Assembly: GCA_013407085.1 (NCBI GenBank) | Contig: JACCGJ010003208.1 | Location: 1-64,000, forward strand | DNA from: Atriophallophorus winterbourni | Lineage: Eukaryota; Platyhelminthes; Trematoda; Plagiorchiida; Microphallidae | DNA: 64,000 nt | Direction of reading: 5' to 3' | Part shown: one piece after another, positions 48,621 through 60,479 of the stretch | Position numbering within the stretch: position 1 is the first letter of the stretch | Layout: the number at the start of each line of letters is the position of its first letter | Translations under genes and position numbers: made by a program | Notes under the pieces: model-generated | What the model was told of the DNA's origin: nothing | The model's database searches: none | The model's input: the letters and a program-made list of their open reading frames with translations, nothing else

Positions 48621-51600
48621 TTACCTAGGCAAAAAACCGAGTTGTAAGTTTACACAAATGTTTTTTAAAGTTTGTTCATTAATATTTGTGACTTCATTCC
48701 AATTCTTGAACCAAAATGGATCAACAACATTTATCGTGATAAAAGTTTCGAGCATTATGTTTCTCAACTTGCAGGAACAGCGCAAGATTTCGTTATTTTC
48801 GAAGGGAAACAGAGCAGAAGATTTTGAATTCAGAAACAATTTTGATTTACAGTAATTCACTATAATTCCTAAATAAGGTCGATCTAACCAAGCTTTCACC
48901 ACTAGCAACGTACGCCTCCTGACACTTACTCGAAAAATCGGAACAAACTTATCTTATAATCATCTATTTATTTAACTATCTATTATCTATTCATTCATCT
49001 TATTCTCGTAATTCTCAAAATGTATATACGAAGCGCTTGTGAATAGCTGTTCTGATATTTGGAACAGACGCTCGCTCGGTAGCAACTTTCAAGTGTTCAC
49101 CACACGCGTAAATGTTGCTTTGTACGCAGAAGAATAAGATCAGTTCAAAGATTTTGCTTTTGAGCTCGAAATAATCTAATCTATATTCGTTCATCCTTGA
49201 ACGCGATGAGGCGAATAATATGCAGACCATTGCATCCACTCCAAAGTATCGCACGAGCCTCAACGGATTAGAGATCAGGTCACAACATCAGCTTATAATT
49301 TGCTACATTAAGGAATAATCTTACGGGCTTCATTAGTTAGTTTAATATGCGATCTGTACAATTATCAAATGTCGTAGGCGAACATTTTGGACAGAACATT
49401 CACCGCGAATCCCGGTGTCACATACATTGTCTAAATGTTGTGTCGATGATGCAAAAAACATGAAGAATTTAGTAAACATATAATGCTAAAATTCAACAAA
49501 AAATAGGAAGAAAGAAGCCAGCGGAAATTGGTTTTCTGCACTGGAAAAATTAAGACACCAATGATGTAATTTGGGCGGATTTTACCTTTTATATATTTCC
49601 CAAATAACAGCAGGTTTTTAAAATAACGATTTCTTTATTATTATTCATAGTGTTTGAAAATAGTTTTACAATGCATGATTGCAATAAAAAATCGCTACTG
49701 CTCTTTAAACCGTATCCGGAATTATAATAAATAATAATAATAAATAATAATAAATCGTTTCGTTAAAATATTCTTTAGTACACAATACTCTATGATCATA
49801 ATTATATATTCTTTTTCTTTATAACAGCGTCAAGCAAATTAGAGTAAACTCTTTAATTTGAATGCACGAAATGATGTTTCTCAAATTTGAGAATAAATAC
49901 TGGAATTCAAAATTTGTTCTGTCATCCGAAATCTGAAACGAGTCCTGAACTTCTTAACAAACAACATTTTAAATTTCCCAAATACTGGGTTTTATAAAAC
50001 ACATGCCGATTGTATTCAGTCATCTAAAAAACCGTATAATTTTGATGTGGCAAACGAGTCATGTCCATAAATCAACATTGTTTCTGATTTGGAAGATTTT
50101 TGTGAATAGTTTAAGTAAATCGAATGTTCTGATCGAATTTTTAAATAGGTATATTATGGTCAAAATGATAATATTGAAAGGAACAAAGTGCATTATAGTA
50201 GGTCAACTTTCTCATATTGCAAGCTCAGTCAAGCTCTAAGGGTTCGACACGAGCCAATATCACATGATGACCTGAAAAGTGATAATAAAAGACCGGATGT
50301 TTCAAAGTAATTGAAAAGTTGACAAAAGGTAATCTGTTAACTGATGACATGAGATATTTGCATAATGAATTCATTGTGAACCGGAAGTCGAGACGATAAT
50401 GCAAATCAGGTGCGAGCCTAACGTGCAAATGCTTCTTATATACATACTCAGTTTGTGTGATAAGGAATCATTGTAATGATTATCACATACTCTCTTCAAA
50501 TTGAGAGAGTGAGACTAGTTTGAATGAGTCTTGAAAAAGTGGTATAATGATCAACAACAATATACTTAAAGGTCACTTTTGAAAATTGTGCTTAAAAAAT
50601 ATAACGATGCTTAAACAAAGAAATACAACTGAATATGGATCAAGCACTAAATGCGCTAATGAACGACCAATATATTGTGGTGCTCACAACCCCATCGGTT
50701 ACACATCAGTTTCTGGCAGTTTGCCATCATCTTATTAAAACAGTAAAATTGTTTTCAGTGACGCTTCAAACATAAGTTTTAATGTAGATAAAATATACAT
50801 GTATGCCGCTGTAGAATAAAGCTCGTACAGACAAGCACGAAGTTATTCGGTTTGTTTTATGAGATGCTTTGTTGTGATCACACTATTTTGAAAAACATAG
50901 AAACCAATAAACTTTATGAGTTCTCATCGTGGCTAACATAATTATACGTGTGTTTTTGACCATAAGAAGTATAACGAGATCTAGATCAGTGACACAAACT
51001 GAGTTGCACGCGATTTGACAGATCGTAGTACATTTGAGTAAGTATGGGTTCAATAATGGACGATAAACTTTCAGGGTATTTTTGGATATTTACGTCACCG
51101 TACAAATGTGCTCCCGGGTATTTATAAAATGGAAATGCGTGTTATTTAACCGGTGAAATATTCACTTATACAATATTCGAAAGAAATATATTCTGGTTAA
51201 TTTGAAAGCAGATAAAGCGCTATCTTGCACAAATGAACATCTTACAAATGAACTTCAGTCCAAGGATTCCAAACAGCACGAAGTTATCTAAATACGGATT
51301 ATCGTTCAAGCTAGTTGGTTTACCAAATTTGCATGTGTATAAGAACATGCATTTGATCAAATATAATTGTGCCCACCTTGAGCAATAGTGTCTCACTATT
51401 GCGGACCTTGTCTACCGTTTTTGCATTGTTTGAGGCATGCGAATTCTCATATCATTGACACTACCTAATGCGTTAAGACATAACGAAACAAGTAACGGTT
51501 TGTATGTGTTCGTTCAACTTTTTTCTATTCAAATGTGTTTGATCAGTTTGGAATTGCTTCTTATTTATGCTACCACTAATAACGTTCCGGATATGGCATG

Positions 51601-52055
51601 TAGTCAATGTTTTCTCGGTGTAAGTGACATTATTAGTGTCATTCTTGTCCTAGGCAATCGTGGGCCCTTTTTAATGCAGCTAAGATTACATATGCTACAC
51701 GCACTGTTCTAACCTGCTTTCAACATTTCTATGAATCGCATATCTGTTCGATCCTGCAACAACTCAATATTCACGATTTAATGTAAACAAGCAAATTGCT
51801 GTACAATTTATTAAATATACGTACGAAAGTTAAACAGGTCGTCAATTTATTGTTTACGTTCATTTGCTTCAGATGAGGTGCAATATTAATATTACATGTG
51901 ACATGGAGAGAGGAAATTTGTTAAACGATTATTGACTTATTGCGAATTGGATATCCTCGACAATAGCGACGGCAATGGATTATGTAGGTTGTGTTTGTTG
52001 TTATAGCTGAATGTTGAAAAAAAAATCTGCTTTTTTCTTCAGTAGTACAGTAAGA
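48620..52055. other. 3.4 kb without recognised gene
   Basis: AT-rich and apparently single-copy within this window. Short frames (for example 48908-48621 and 49263-49015 on the minus strand, 51437-51712 on the plus strand) show no family I recognise and no splice-site support. A short AAT-type microsatellite lies at 49727-49760. Confidence 0.5.
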
Positions 52056-52545
52056 TGTGAACATGCGACAGCGCCGCCTGCGCTGGCTTGGTCATGTGTA
52101 CAGAATAGAAATGGTCGTACTCGGGAAGATCCTATCTATGGTGAGTTGCAAGTAGGAAGACGACCATTGGGCAGACAGCACTTGCGGTACAAATACGTTT
52201 GCAAAAGAGATATGGAAGCTCTTGGCATTGACTCGGCGAGTTGGGAAGAACTTGCTCTTGACCGCTCACATTAGAGGCACTGTGTGAAGCGTCGTTTGCG
52301 AGGTGGGGAGTAGCAGATACAGATCATGTCTGCTGAACGCAGATAACACCGCCGCCGTGCAACTAACGCAATACACCCGATTTCTGACTTTCGTTGCTGG
52401 CGCTACGGGAAAGATTGTTCGTCCTGAATCGGACTGTTTAGCCATTCCAAAAGCTGTAAAACATGAACATTCACGTCATTGCGATGTACATCCATGGTCG
52501 ACATCGACCAAAGGAGGTCAACACACAGACACACTGTAAGATGTG
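52055..52545 (+). mobile_element. RTE-like LINE, C-terminal region
   Basis: Frame 1 gives MRQRRLRWLGHVYRIE; after a one-base shift near 52110 the reading continues N-G-R-T-R-E-D-P-I-Y-G-E-L, L-G-R-Q-H-L-R-Y-K-Y-V-C-K-R-D-M-E-A-L-G-I-D, S-W-E-E-L-A. Near 52425 another frame gives I-G-L-F-S-H-S-K-S-C, the end of the CxxC...H...C finger usual at the RTE C-terminus, with a stop inside. 5'-truncated relic. Confidence 0.92.
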
Positions 52546-52639
52546 AGCTAGAGAAGAATCGTGTTCAGAAATACAGAAAAACCTCAACATTCACTTTCTT
52601 AACAAGAAAACGTTTAAAAAATCGGTTTTCCAAATCTTG

Positions 52640-53700
52640 TATAGCAATGTCTTAGTATTTAGGAAATGAAGGACGCCAGTTGCGGTGTGATTCCTGCTTA
52701 AAAAGCACTACGAAACTGCAAGACATAAGTTCTTCTGAAAGAGTTTTCCACGAATGCTCTACTGTGAGGCTGAAAGCCGTTTATCAGGAGTCTAGTTCAT
52801 ATAGCTCCTTAGCACGTTTGATTGAATGTGCACGGGTGCTTAACTCGTGACGTAGTGCTAAGAAGCCGTTCATGATCGATTTGCTCAAACCCTTCAAGAT
52901 CCTAGCGACTCAGTGCAAAGAATCCGTTCATGATAAAGTCGCTCGAACCCTTTGAAATCATAAACATTTCAATTAAGTCGCCTCTGAACCGACGGTGCGT
53001 ACGTACGAATAGTTCTAGGAAATTCAGACGTGCTGCGTAATTTTTCCATCGCTGACCCTCAATCATGCCAGTTGCGAGACACTCTATGCTTTTGAATCGG
53101 ACGATGTCTTTCTTGTAGTAAGGGTACCGCGCCTTGACAAAATAATCTTAACGCAGAAAATTATCACCTTGTAAGTTTCCAGGAATCCATCAGATTGTCT
53201 TTTTTACAGCACTCGTTTCAGCAGACAAATTACCTTGCGTGCAAGCTGAGCTTCATTGGCACATTGCCCCAAACCATTTGATGTCGGACCAAACCATTAC
53301 AACCCAAATCATACACACAGTTTGCGGCGTTAACGTTGGAATTATTCCCCGACAAGTGCTGACAAGAAATTAAGTGCGAAGTCACACTGTTATGACCAGT
53401 TTAAGATTGATGCAAGTTCGTGCATCATCAGAGATAAGATCAAGTTTACATATTATCAATTTTGCTTAATCATTTCTAAATATGAAAAACAGTATTGGAC
53501 CGTGTGCTGAACGTTGTGTGACACCGCACATGGATTCACAAATTCAGGAAATTCCGACATCTATTATGACCTTCGCTACGCGTTCAGACAGGCAACTTGC
53601 GAAACATGTTAGTGGATCAAAGGTGACGCCAACATCCTTCAAAGTCTAACGTTGTTAGAAGTGATCGATCAGAAGCCTTAGATATATCTATGTTACTTGC
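52640..53700 (-). mobile_element. second CR1-like LINE lineage, RT end and C-terminus
   Basis: The minus strand near 53540-53480 reads S-G-V-T-Q-R-S-A-H-G-P-I-L-F-like (RT block SGVPQGSVLGPILF), and 53130-52930 reads YYKKDIVRFKSIECLATGMI and R-R-F-R-G-D-L-I-E-M-F, followed to 52700 by a decayed R-A-H-S-I-K stretch. The D-L-I-E-M-F wording and YYKKDI differ from the other LINEs here, pointing to another lineage. Large deletions removed the FADD box. Confidence 0.75.
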
Positions 53701-54233
53701 AAGTATGGAACTCCTTTCTTTTAATTCTTGCGTAAAATTTTAAAAAAGGTCAACATGCCAAATATAAATGAGCATACGTTATTAAACCCGTTTTATCTGA
53801 CAACGCATTTCGTGGCTCTGAAGCTGTCTGGTAACACTGTCACACAACAAGATTTCCAATACTTTCAAAACCATTTAAAAGAGCGTACCAGTAGAGTAAA
53901 TTGTCGGATCCGAACGACTGCCATTTTCAAAGATTAGTTAAATAACTCATCGGTTTACAAGTCAACTGATACGATTCTTCTATTTTGTGTGTTCAAATAT
54001 TTCAATTACTGGGTCTGAAAGCTATAGCTTACATGACTCCAAAATAGCGAGCTTCATCCTGCATACCCTCAGGTATTTTTAAACGTTTCGCCTGCTTAAA
54101 CGCTTTCCACAAACCGTATGATTTACATCGACATCAGTTAAGCTCTCGACCTCCATTAAACGTGCAAACGTGTTGACAGGGACGCATAATTTAGACATGC
54201 AGATACATCTTTCTAAGGTATCAGCTGCATCCT

Positions 54234-54605
54234 TTATATTATCTGTAAGTCCGTCCAGTGTCTGGATGATAATAACTCCAGGTTTAACATTCGTCGAATT
54301 ATAACGATCGAGCGGAGAACATTAGAATTATATTTATCATCATCTGATTGTGATATTTGTTTTCTTCGCGAATTAAGGATGTTAATTTGTTCCAGACATG
54401 TCAAAATTTTCACAGGATGCGTGTGTTTATGTAATCTTGTGTGTGTAATTTCGCTCATCTCTTCACTAGTGAATGTAGCTGCGGTATTTAAAACAATATG
54501 TTGTAGCTGATGTTCTAGGATGACGTTTCGTCTCTTTCTATAAGATTTGTCTTTAGAGGCTGACAAAGAGTGTTTCCGCATTTTTAATTCCGAAATGCCT
54601 CTCAC
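54234..54605 (-). CDS. unrecognised 123-codon open frame
   Basis: Basic, charged protein-like frame with H-P-V-K-I-L-T-C-L-E-Q-I-N-I-L-N and L-L-S-S-R-H-W-T-D-L in its second half; predicted mainly helical. No domain recognised, no splice sites checked, and no membrane segment or signal peptide is apparent. Lying between LINE fragments of the same strand, it may be part of an unrecognised transposon, or a genuine exon. Confidence 0.25.
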   Translation of the reverse strand: MRGISELKMRKHSLSASKDKSYRKRRNVILEHQLQHIVLNTAATFTSEEMSEITHTRLHKHTHPVKILTCLEQINILNSRRKQISQSDDDKYNSNVLRSIVIIRRMLNLELLSSRHWTDLQII

Positions 54606-55334
54606 TTAGCACATAGATTGCTCCACAAAGTACGAAGTAATCAACCCTTTCGATGATTTCAACTATAACAGATGCCCTTCTGGCGCTGCACACGACACAT
54701 TTCCCCAGTGGACTCTTTTACTGTACAGACTCAAATGCTGTTGATTTTTGATGTTATGACTAACTTGAAGATTCGTCATTGCCTCTCTGTTGAGTCTAAG
54801 GAAATCACGTTGTTGTAAAAGGGAATTAGATTAACCATTTCGCGGAATTCGTGCCTAATTGATTTTTGCGTGTGCACTTATTCGGTGCAAGGAGATACAA
54901 ATCGACTGAGCAACTATGTTATAGCAAGAAATCTTTCTTTAAAAACCAATCAATAAAAGGGAGCATATGTGCGGATTAATTAATTAATATCCAGTATTCT
55001 ATGTTATAAGTTAAATTCTACTAAAAAAAGATATAACAAAAAATGTAGCTAGGCAAATGTGATTTGCGTTATAGACGAGGCGTGTGATCGTTACTTTACA
55101 TTTAACCCTCGGTTGAAACAGCCTCACAGTCGGTCTTGCAGTCTGTTGGACCTTATTTCTAGTTGCTCTCAGACGTCGTAAGTTTTCATCTATTGGCATG
55201 ACTTTGAACCTTATGAATGCTGACTATCGCTCATCACATACAGCTGTCATATCAGAAGCTTTCGCTTCAAACCAGACGCTCGTTCGAGCTTTCTTCGGAC
55301 CGCAAGCGGAAAATGCAACTCCGCATACGCAGCT

Positions 55335-55830
55335 TTTTATCGATTTCTAGTTTTTTCTGAATCAGATTCAAGTAGGGTTGTCTTGTTGAAATCGGCTGTG
55401 AAATCTATTGCGAATCCTGGAGTTAGATTAGGTTCAGACATGCGAGTGACGTCTATCCTGGGCTTAGCAGACAATTTGGTGCGGTGAAATCTCGTGTGGG
55501 GAAGCTTCAGGTTTGCACAGACCAGTGTATGATCAGTGTAGCTGTCTGCGCTGTGATATGATCTGGTGAGGAGTACGCTTCCTATATTAGTGCGCCTAAC
55601 GAGAATAGGATCAAGCTGATGCCAATGCTCAGAGCGAGGATGTTTCGAATAGACTATGCTGTGGTTTTGTTTGAAAGAAAGTATTAGTGACACAAAGACT
55701 GAACTGTGTGCACATTTCTAGAAGGCGTTGTTCATTTTCATTGGTCTTACCTACTCCGAACCTTCCGATACAGTTTAGAAACGACTGCACGAATTCTGGC
55801 ATTGAAATCACCAAATACCAAAACATCGTT
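55335..55830 (-). mobile_element. RTE-like LINE endonuclease fragment
   Basis: Two overlapping minus-strand frames. 55826-55629 reads I-G-R-F-G-V-G-K-T-N-E-N-E-Q-R-L-L-E and C-V-T-N-T-F-F-Q-T-K-P-Q-H; 55693-55337 reads K-H-P-R-S-E-H-W-H-Q-L-D-P-I-L-V-R-R, R-S-Y-H-S-A-D-S-Y-T-D-H-T-L-V and F-H-R-T-K-L. This matches the RTE endonuclease C-terminal half; catalytic TDHxLV is kept. Weak homology may extend upstream to about 56350. The RT is absent. Confidence 0.9.
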
Positions 55831-56349
55831 TTTGACGCACGGCAAACCGAACCACATACATTCGAGGCTCATCAGAACTCCTTCATTTCCAAAAAAAGTT
55901 CAACCTCTTTCTGCTAGCATACCTGACGCCGAGCTCTTCGTCAGTCGAACCTTAGCTTTTAACTGGTATCAGATGCTTCCCGTGTTATTATCTGTTGAAG
56001 AAGAATTGAGTTTTCTCTCCATTTGTGCTTTGAGATGTACTGTCTGTTGCCCATGCAGAAAGTGCTCCATCTCCACGGCACCAACGGAAGCAAAGAAAAA
56101 GTTAGGCTGATACGTTTGGACAACGATGCCGTCGCAGGAGTTGGCAGGACGATGTTGAATACAACTTCGAACTGTCTAAAAGACTCTGGCTCCGTAATTT
56201 TCCTTGAGGTTGATTCCTGAAGCCTTTCTCATGATTTGATGGAGGTGTGGAGGTTTGAGATAAATGTTTTACTTCCCCTAGGTGAACCGCCTTCATTAAG
56301 TTACGAGCACTACATTCCCGATGCATGCAGATTTTGAGGCGCCAGTCAT

Positions 56350-58550
56350 CTGCCTTCGCCCTTTCTCGTGTCAGTAGAAGCAGTTCCGCCAGATCACACA
56401 GGAGCTGTACTTGGTTGTGAGAGGCTATATGAGACGCGTGCCGTTAGAGCATTTTTGGAATTGGGAGCTTATCCCCAAAATCGCCCTGGCCGTAACAACC
56501 TTGCTTAAAAATGTATTAAGCTTAAAAGTCATAGCATGGCAAGAATTAAAACGTATATAAACACTGAAAACGAATTATTGCATAAAATCTCGCCTTAGGT
56601 AATTCACACAGTGCACCTTATATCGTTAAGCAATAAAACAGACACCGAAAGAATAAAAATACCTTATTATGTTTAGGCAGAAATGAGGCACTAACAGTGC
56701 ATAATTGCGAGTTCAATGCAACGAAACTTTACTAACTCATCCGAAACGCTATCAGTAGTTCAAGCCAAGTTTCACAAATCGATGTTAGCGTTAAAATAAA
56801 AGATGACCTTGCTTCCTAAATTTGAAGCTTCATGATTAGTTGGCTATAACCTGTTTTACCTTATTGTCTCGATGTAAAGATGAAACAATGGTATTTTTGC
56901 TACTTTCAATCGACAGCTTGCGAATTCATTTTTCTCGATATTTACTAAATTATGCAAACTCTTCATCGGGTAAAACCTTGATTCTTCTGACACTGCATGC
57001 TATCGAAAATACATTGGAGCTAACCCTGGATCTTTGGTGTCGATGAAATATTATACATTTTTTATACGATGTCTTTAAATTTCTGGGACTTATAGTCGTT
57101 TGAAACAAATAATTGAAACGAAATGTGATCATCTATTTCAACTGCAAACAAATTGAAACTAGACATTAAGAGTATTTCAGCGTCGCAATATAAACTGTAA
57201 AGTGAATGCCTCAACAATTCTCGTCATTCAATGATTCAAATACTTTTTATCCTAATTAATTCTGGTAATTCTCAAACCACATGGTCTATCAGCCAACAAT
57301 TTGATTACAAGATCGACATACAAGCATGTATGAAAATTACTTTAACGATGAAATCTTGTCCCTTATTGACATTGGTGTCACTTTGACGATTGTGATAACG
57401 TCTATCCCAGCTGCTCAGTGAAGTGTCACGCACAGTTTCGCTTCATTGAGGCTGAATGAAAAATATGTCAACGTTGAAAACTAAACTGAAATTTTCACAT
57501 CAAAATCTGTTTACAGCCATCGTTATTCAGAAATTATGCTATTGATATAGAATATTCGCATGAAGTGTTTCAAACAGTATAATTATTTCAAAAAAACATG
57601 TATATGCTTATCAATTAATGAGGTTCACTGATCTCGATTATATAGTTGAGACCATTGTGAGAGAGATTGCTACTTCGAACTGCATCGATTGTACATTATA
57701 CTTTGGTGCCTACGTGTGCTAGTGGAAAATAGAGTTCTTCACTGACAAGGATATTCGTTGGTGTTGAAGTAAATGATGACGAAATCCTTTATAAATTTCT
57801 AGGGTAGTGATTCCCTAATGGAATATATGTGTTACGCTTTGTGTAGTAACATCCAGCGATCTAGCATTAGTAGCATGACTGGTATCTAAGTGCCACCATT
57901 GGTACTAACTTGACATTGACTCATTATTTTAACTCTATACTCAGCACAGTACGTAGTTCTTCCAATCTGAGCGTTTCATCTCCAAAGTTTTCCCTGTTAT
58001 TGTACGATGAAATTTCAGTTTGCAATTGCATTCAAATTAAATGTTTAATTCAGAATTCTTTATCAACTTGATTTGATGTGGAGAAGTTAACTTATAGTAA
58101 TTACGAGCGTTCATATGCATTAAACCCTCCTTGCTGATATCATTATTAACCGCTTTTAGCTAATTTCGAAAATGCCTTGACCAGTTGATCGGGAAGCTTG
58201 TTTGTTATCACTTTTCCACAATACGATTAAATACACCCTACAGTCTTCCACTCATGTCACACAGAAAATGATGCTTATTTCTATCTGCTTCGCAAAAAAA
58301 GTTTGCATGGTTTAAATTGTTATAGTGCTAATCAATTTAACGCAAGAATTAGGCTCACATTTCGATATGAAAAGCAGTCATATTGATCGATAGCACTCGA
58401 TTCTTTTACATCCAATCAATAATTGACTATATGCTCAGATTAACGTTCACCAACACTAATCATCAAAAAATAATCAATCCTGCTGAGCGGAGTTCCATTC
58501 CTTCGCATATTGGGCATTGGTTATTAGCTTACTAGACATTCATCAGTTTG
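56350..58550. other. 2.2 kb without recognised gene
   Basis: AT-rich, no repeat unit, transposon motif or convincing exon was found. Confidence 0.5.
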
Positions 58551-58555
58551 CTGGC

Positions 58556-58611
58556 ATGAACTTAACTGCGAAGACGATCGTGGGGATCTCGAGATGTACA
58601 TTTGGAATTTG
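58556..58611 (+). other. possible first coding exon
   Basis: An ATG opens an 18-codon frame beginning M-N-L-T-A-K-T-I-V and ending at a strong donor, G then GTGAGTTTC. It would leave phase 2, which does not fit the phase-1 exons elsewhere. A second ATG at 58594 gives six codons and phase 0. Weak signal-peptide character (short hydrophobic run). Low confidence. Confidence 0.15.
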
Positions 58612-59786
58612 GTGAGTTTCTGTGTTCCAACAATTATGATTGTCATGTTTTATTAGTTATACTGCGAAGTGCAATTACACAACGATCATCATCAAGCTAT
58701 ATGTGAAACATGTGTTAATTTTATATTTATGATAGTTTATTTTATTTTATAACTTGATTGATACTTGTTGAAAGGGTCGATCGTTGCACTAGCCAATTTG
58801 TTTCCATTTGATAATCCAGATGCCGAATCGATACGTTTGGCTCTCAAATATTTTCGTGAATGCTAACATCTGTTAAACATCATATTCAAATTAGTACACA
58901 TAGTGTACAATCATTATTCTGCCCTTAACAGAAAAAAAATTCTCTTTAGATTTTGACTGGATGAAAAATGTCACGTTTTTTTCGAACCGCGATCGCAGCA
59001 TTATATTAGGCCCCCGTATTCGGATGCAACTCCGCAATCTGGTCACAATATCGTCATCTTAAGCATTGGAATTTGAAACACCGATCACTTTTCATCTCTT
59101 TCGATATTAGTGTCATACTAATATCTTGTTGGTGATTCTGACCATCATATTGAAACATCGCATGTGGTACGGTCGAAATAAATATCTTTATTGCGTGAAG
59201 CGTAGTGGTTTCAATGATGCCTGGTTGCCTTTTGAGGAGAGTTGCTTAACGAAATTATCGATTTTTATTTTTATTTGATTCACTTGAGAAATCAGCGACA
59301 AGAAGTGTTAGAAGATTGAAATTGTGGTGAAAGTCTACATCGCTAAATTTAGATTTATAATTCTAACTAATATGTTAAAAGATATATAGTAACAAGTATT
59401 CACATAGTACCACGAAATTTTGAATTACTTAGTAAAATATATGAAGAAATATACAGTGAACGGATATCGATAAGAATCCGCTAAAGTGGACAGATTTATC
59501 ATTGTTTAAGGTGATGCTTAAAATGAGAAACCTCATCGAAATTACTATGTGATGTGCTCAGATGCAAAACTCAAACTAAATAACCAAAACACAGTGATTT
59601 AAATCATTAGCAATTCCTAACTCAATCGATAGTATATAAAGTTTACACAATTATTTTCATAGTTTGGTCTGATAAAATTAGGTGTGCTAATTTAGGATGA
59701 ATTACGATTTCTCAAATAAATCTAGGATTTGATTTTATAATTTTGATAATATCGCAAAACTATTGTTGTTACCTACCGACTTTCAG

Positions 59787-59870
59787 TGAAACGATGCAGA
59801 ATCTATTTGTGCGTCAAACGAATACGCGTGAGAGCTACAGAGGAAACGAGAAACGCAGAAAATGTGCAAA
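59787..59870 (+). CDS. candidate 84-nt symmetric exon
   Basis: Acceptor TATTGTTGTTACCTACCGACTTTCAG, 84 nt (divisible by three), donor GTAAGTTCTC preceded by AAA. Phase 0 begins with TGA; phase 1 is open and encodes a strongly basic stretch (K-R-C-R-I-Y-L-C-V-K-R, then R-A-T-E-E-T-R); phase 2 is also open. It is single-copy in this window, so it is not explained by the repeats. No domain recognised. Confidence 0.45.
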
Positions 59871-60261
59871 GTAAGTTCTCAAAATGTTTCCTGGTTTGAA
59901 CGATAAGCTTCATTTTATGAATCAAAGGAGACAATTAAACATTAAGGTTTCGTTAGTATTTATTAGTTAAAAATTGGAATGTGATTTATTGATGTAGAGA
60001 ATAAAACAGCTATATTACAATTATAAGTTCAACAAGCTACCTCGTGTTCAAATTATCATGAAATTTAATCAAGACTTAAAATATTTCAATATTTGTTGAA
60101 GTAAAAATAATATTTTTCAATTCTAAATTATATCAACAAGTAGAGCATTGATACGTGCATTTCTCTAACACAAAACCAGTTTAGTATTCAATGAACGAGA
60201 TATTACTAAAAGAACGCTAATAAACTTCAAATTGTTTTGAATCTGATTTCATTCTGGATAG

Positions 60262-60270
60262 AGCGAGTAG
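60262..60270 (+). CDS. candidate 9-nt microexon
   Basis: Acceptor TGAATCTGATTTCATTCTGGATAG, 9 nt, donor GTGAGTCTG. Phase 0 has TAG; phase 1 reads R-V plus G. Lies 391 bases after the 84-nt candidate and just upstream of the tandem array. At this size chance matches are common. Confidence 0.22.
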   Translation, partial: SE

Positions 60271-60479
60271 GTGAGTCTGTTTGAGTTATCGAACATATCA
60301 ATTACGGAGGGCCATGTACTGCATTCATCGAAACTTAAATAGATGGAAACGTGATATGAATAACATCATGTCAACAAAATTACTAATGCCATGTTGATAT
60401 TTACGAATGAACCAATAATGTATGCATCTCAATAACAGATAACAACAAAACTCACAATGAATGTGTTTTTGCTTGTATT

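Noticed and set aside
49015..49263. Minus-strand 82-codon frame beginning MRLVRYFGVDAM, faintly RT-like
   Set aside because: Only one short stretch resembles an RT helix and no neighbouring motif follows.
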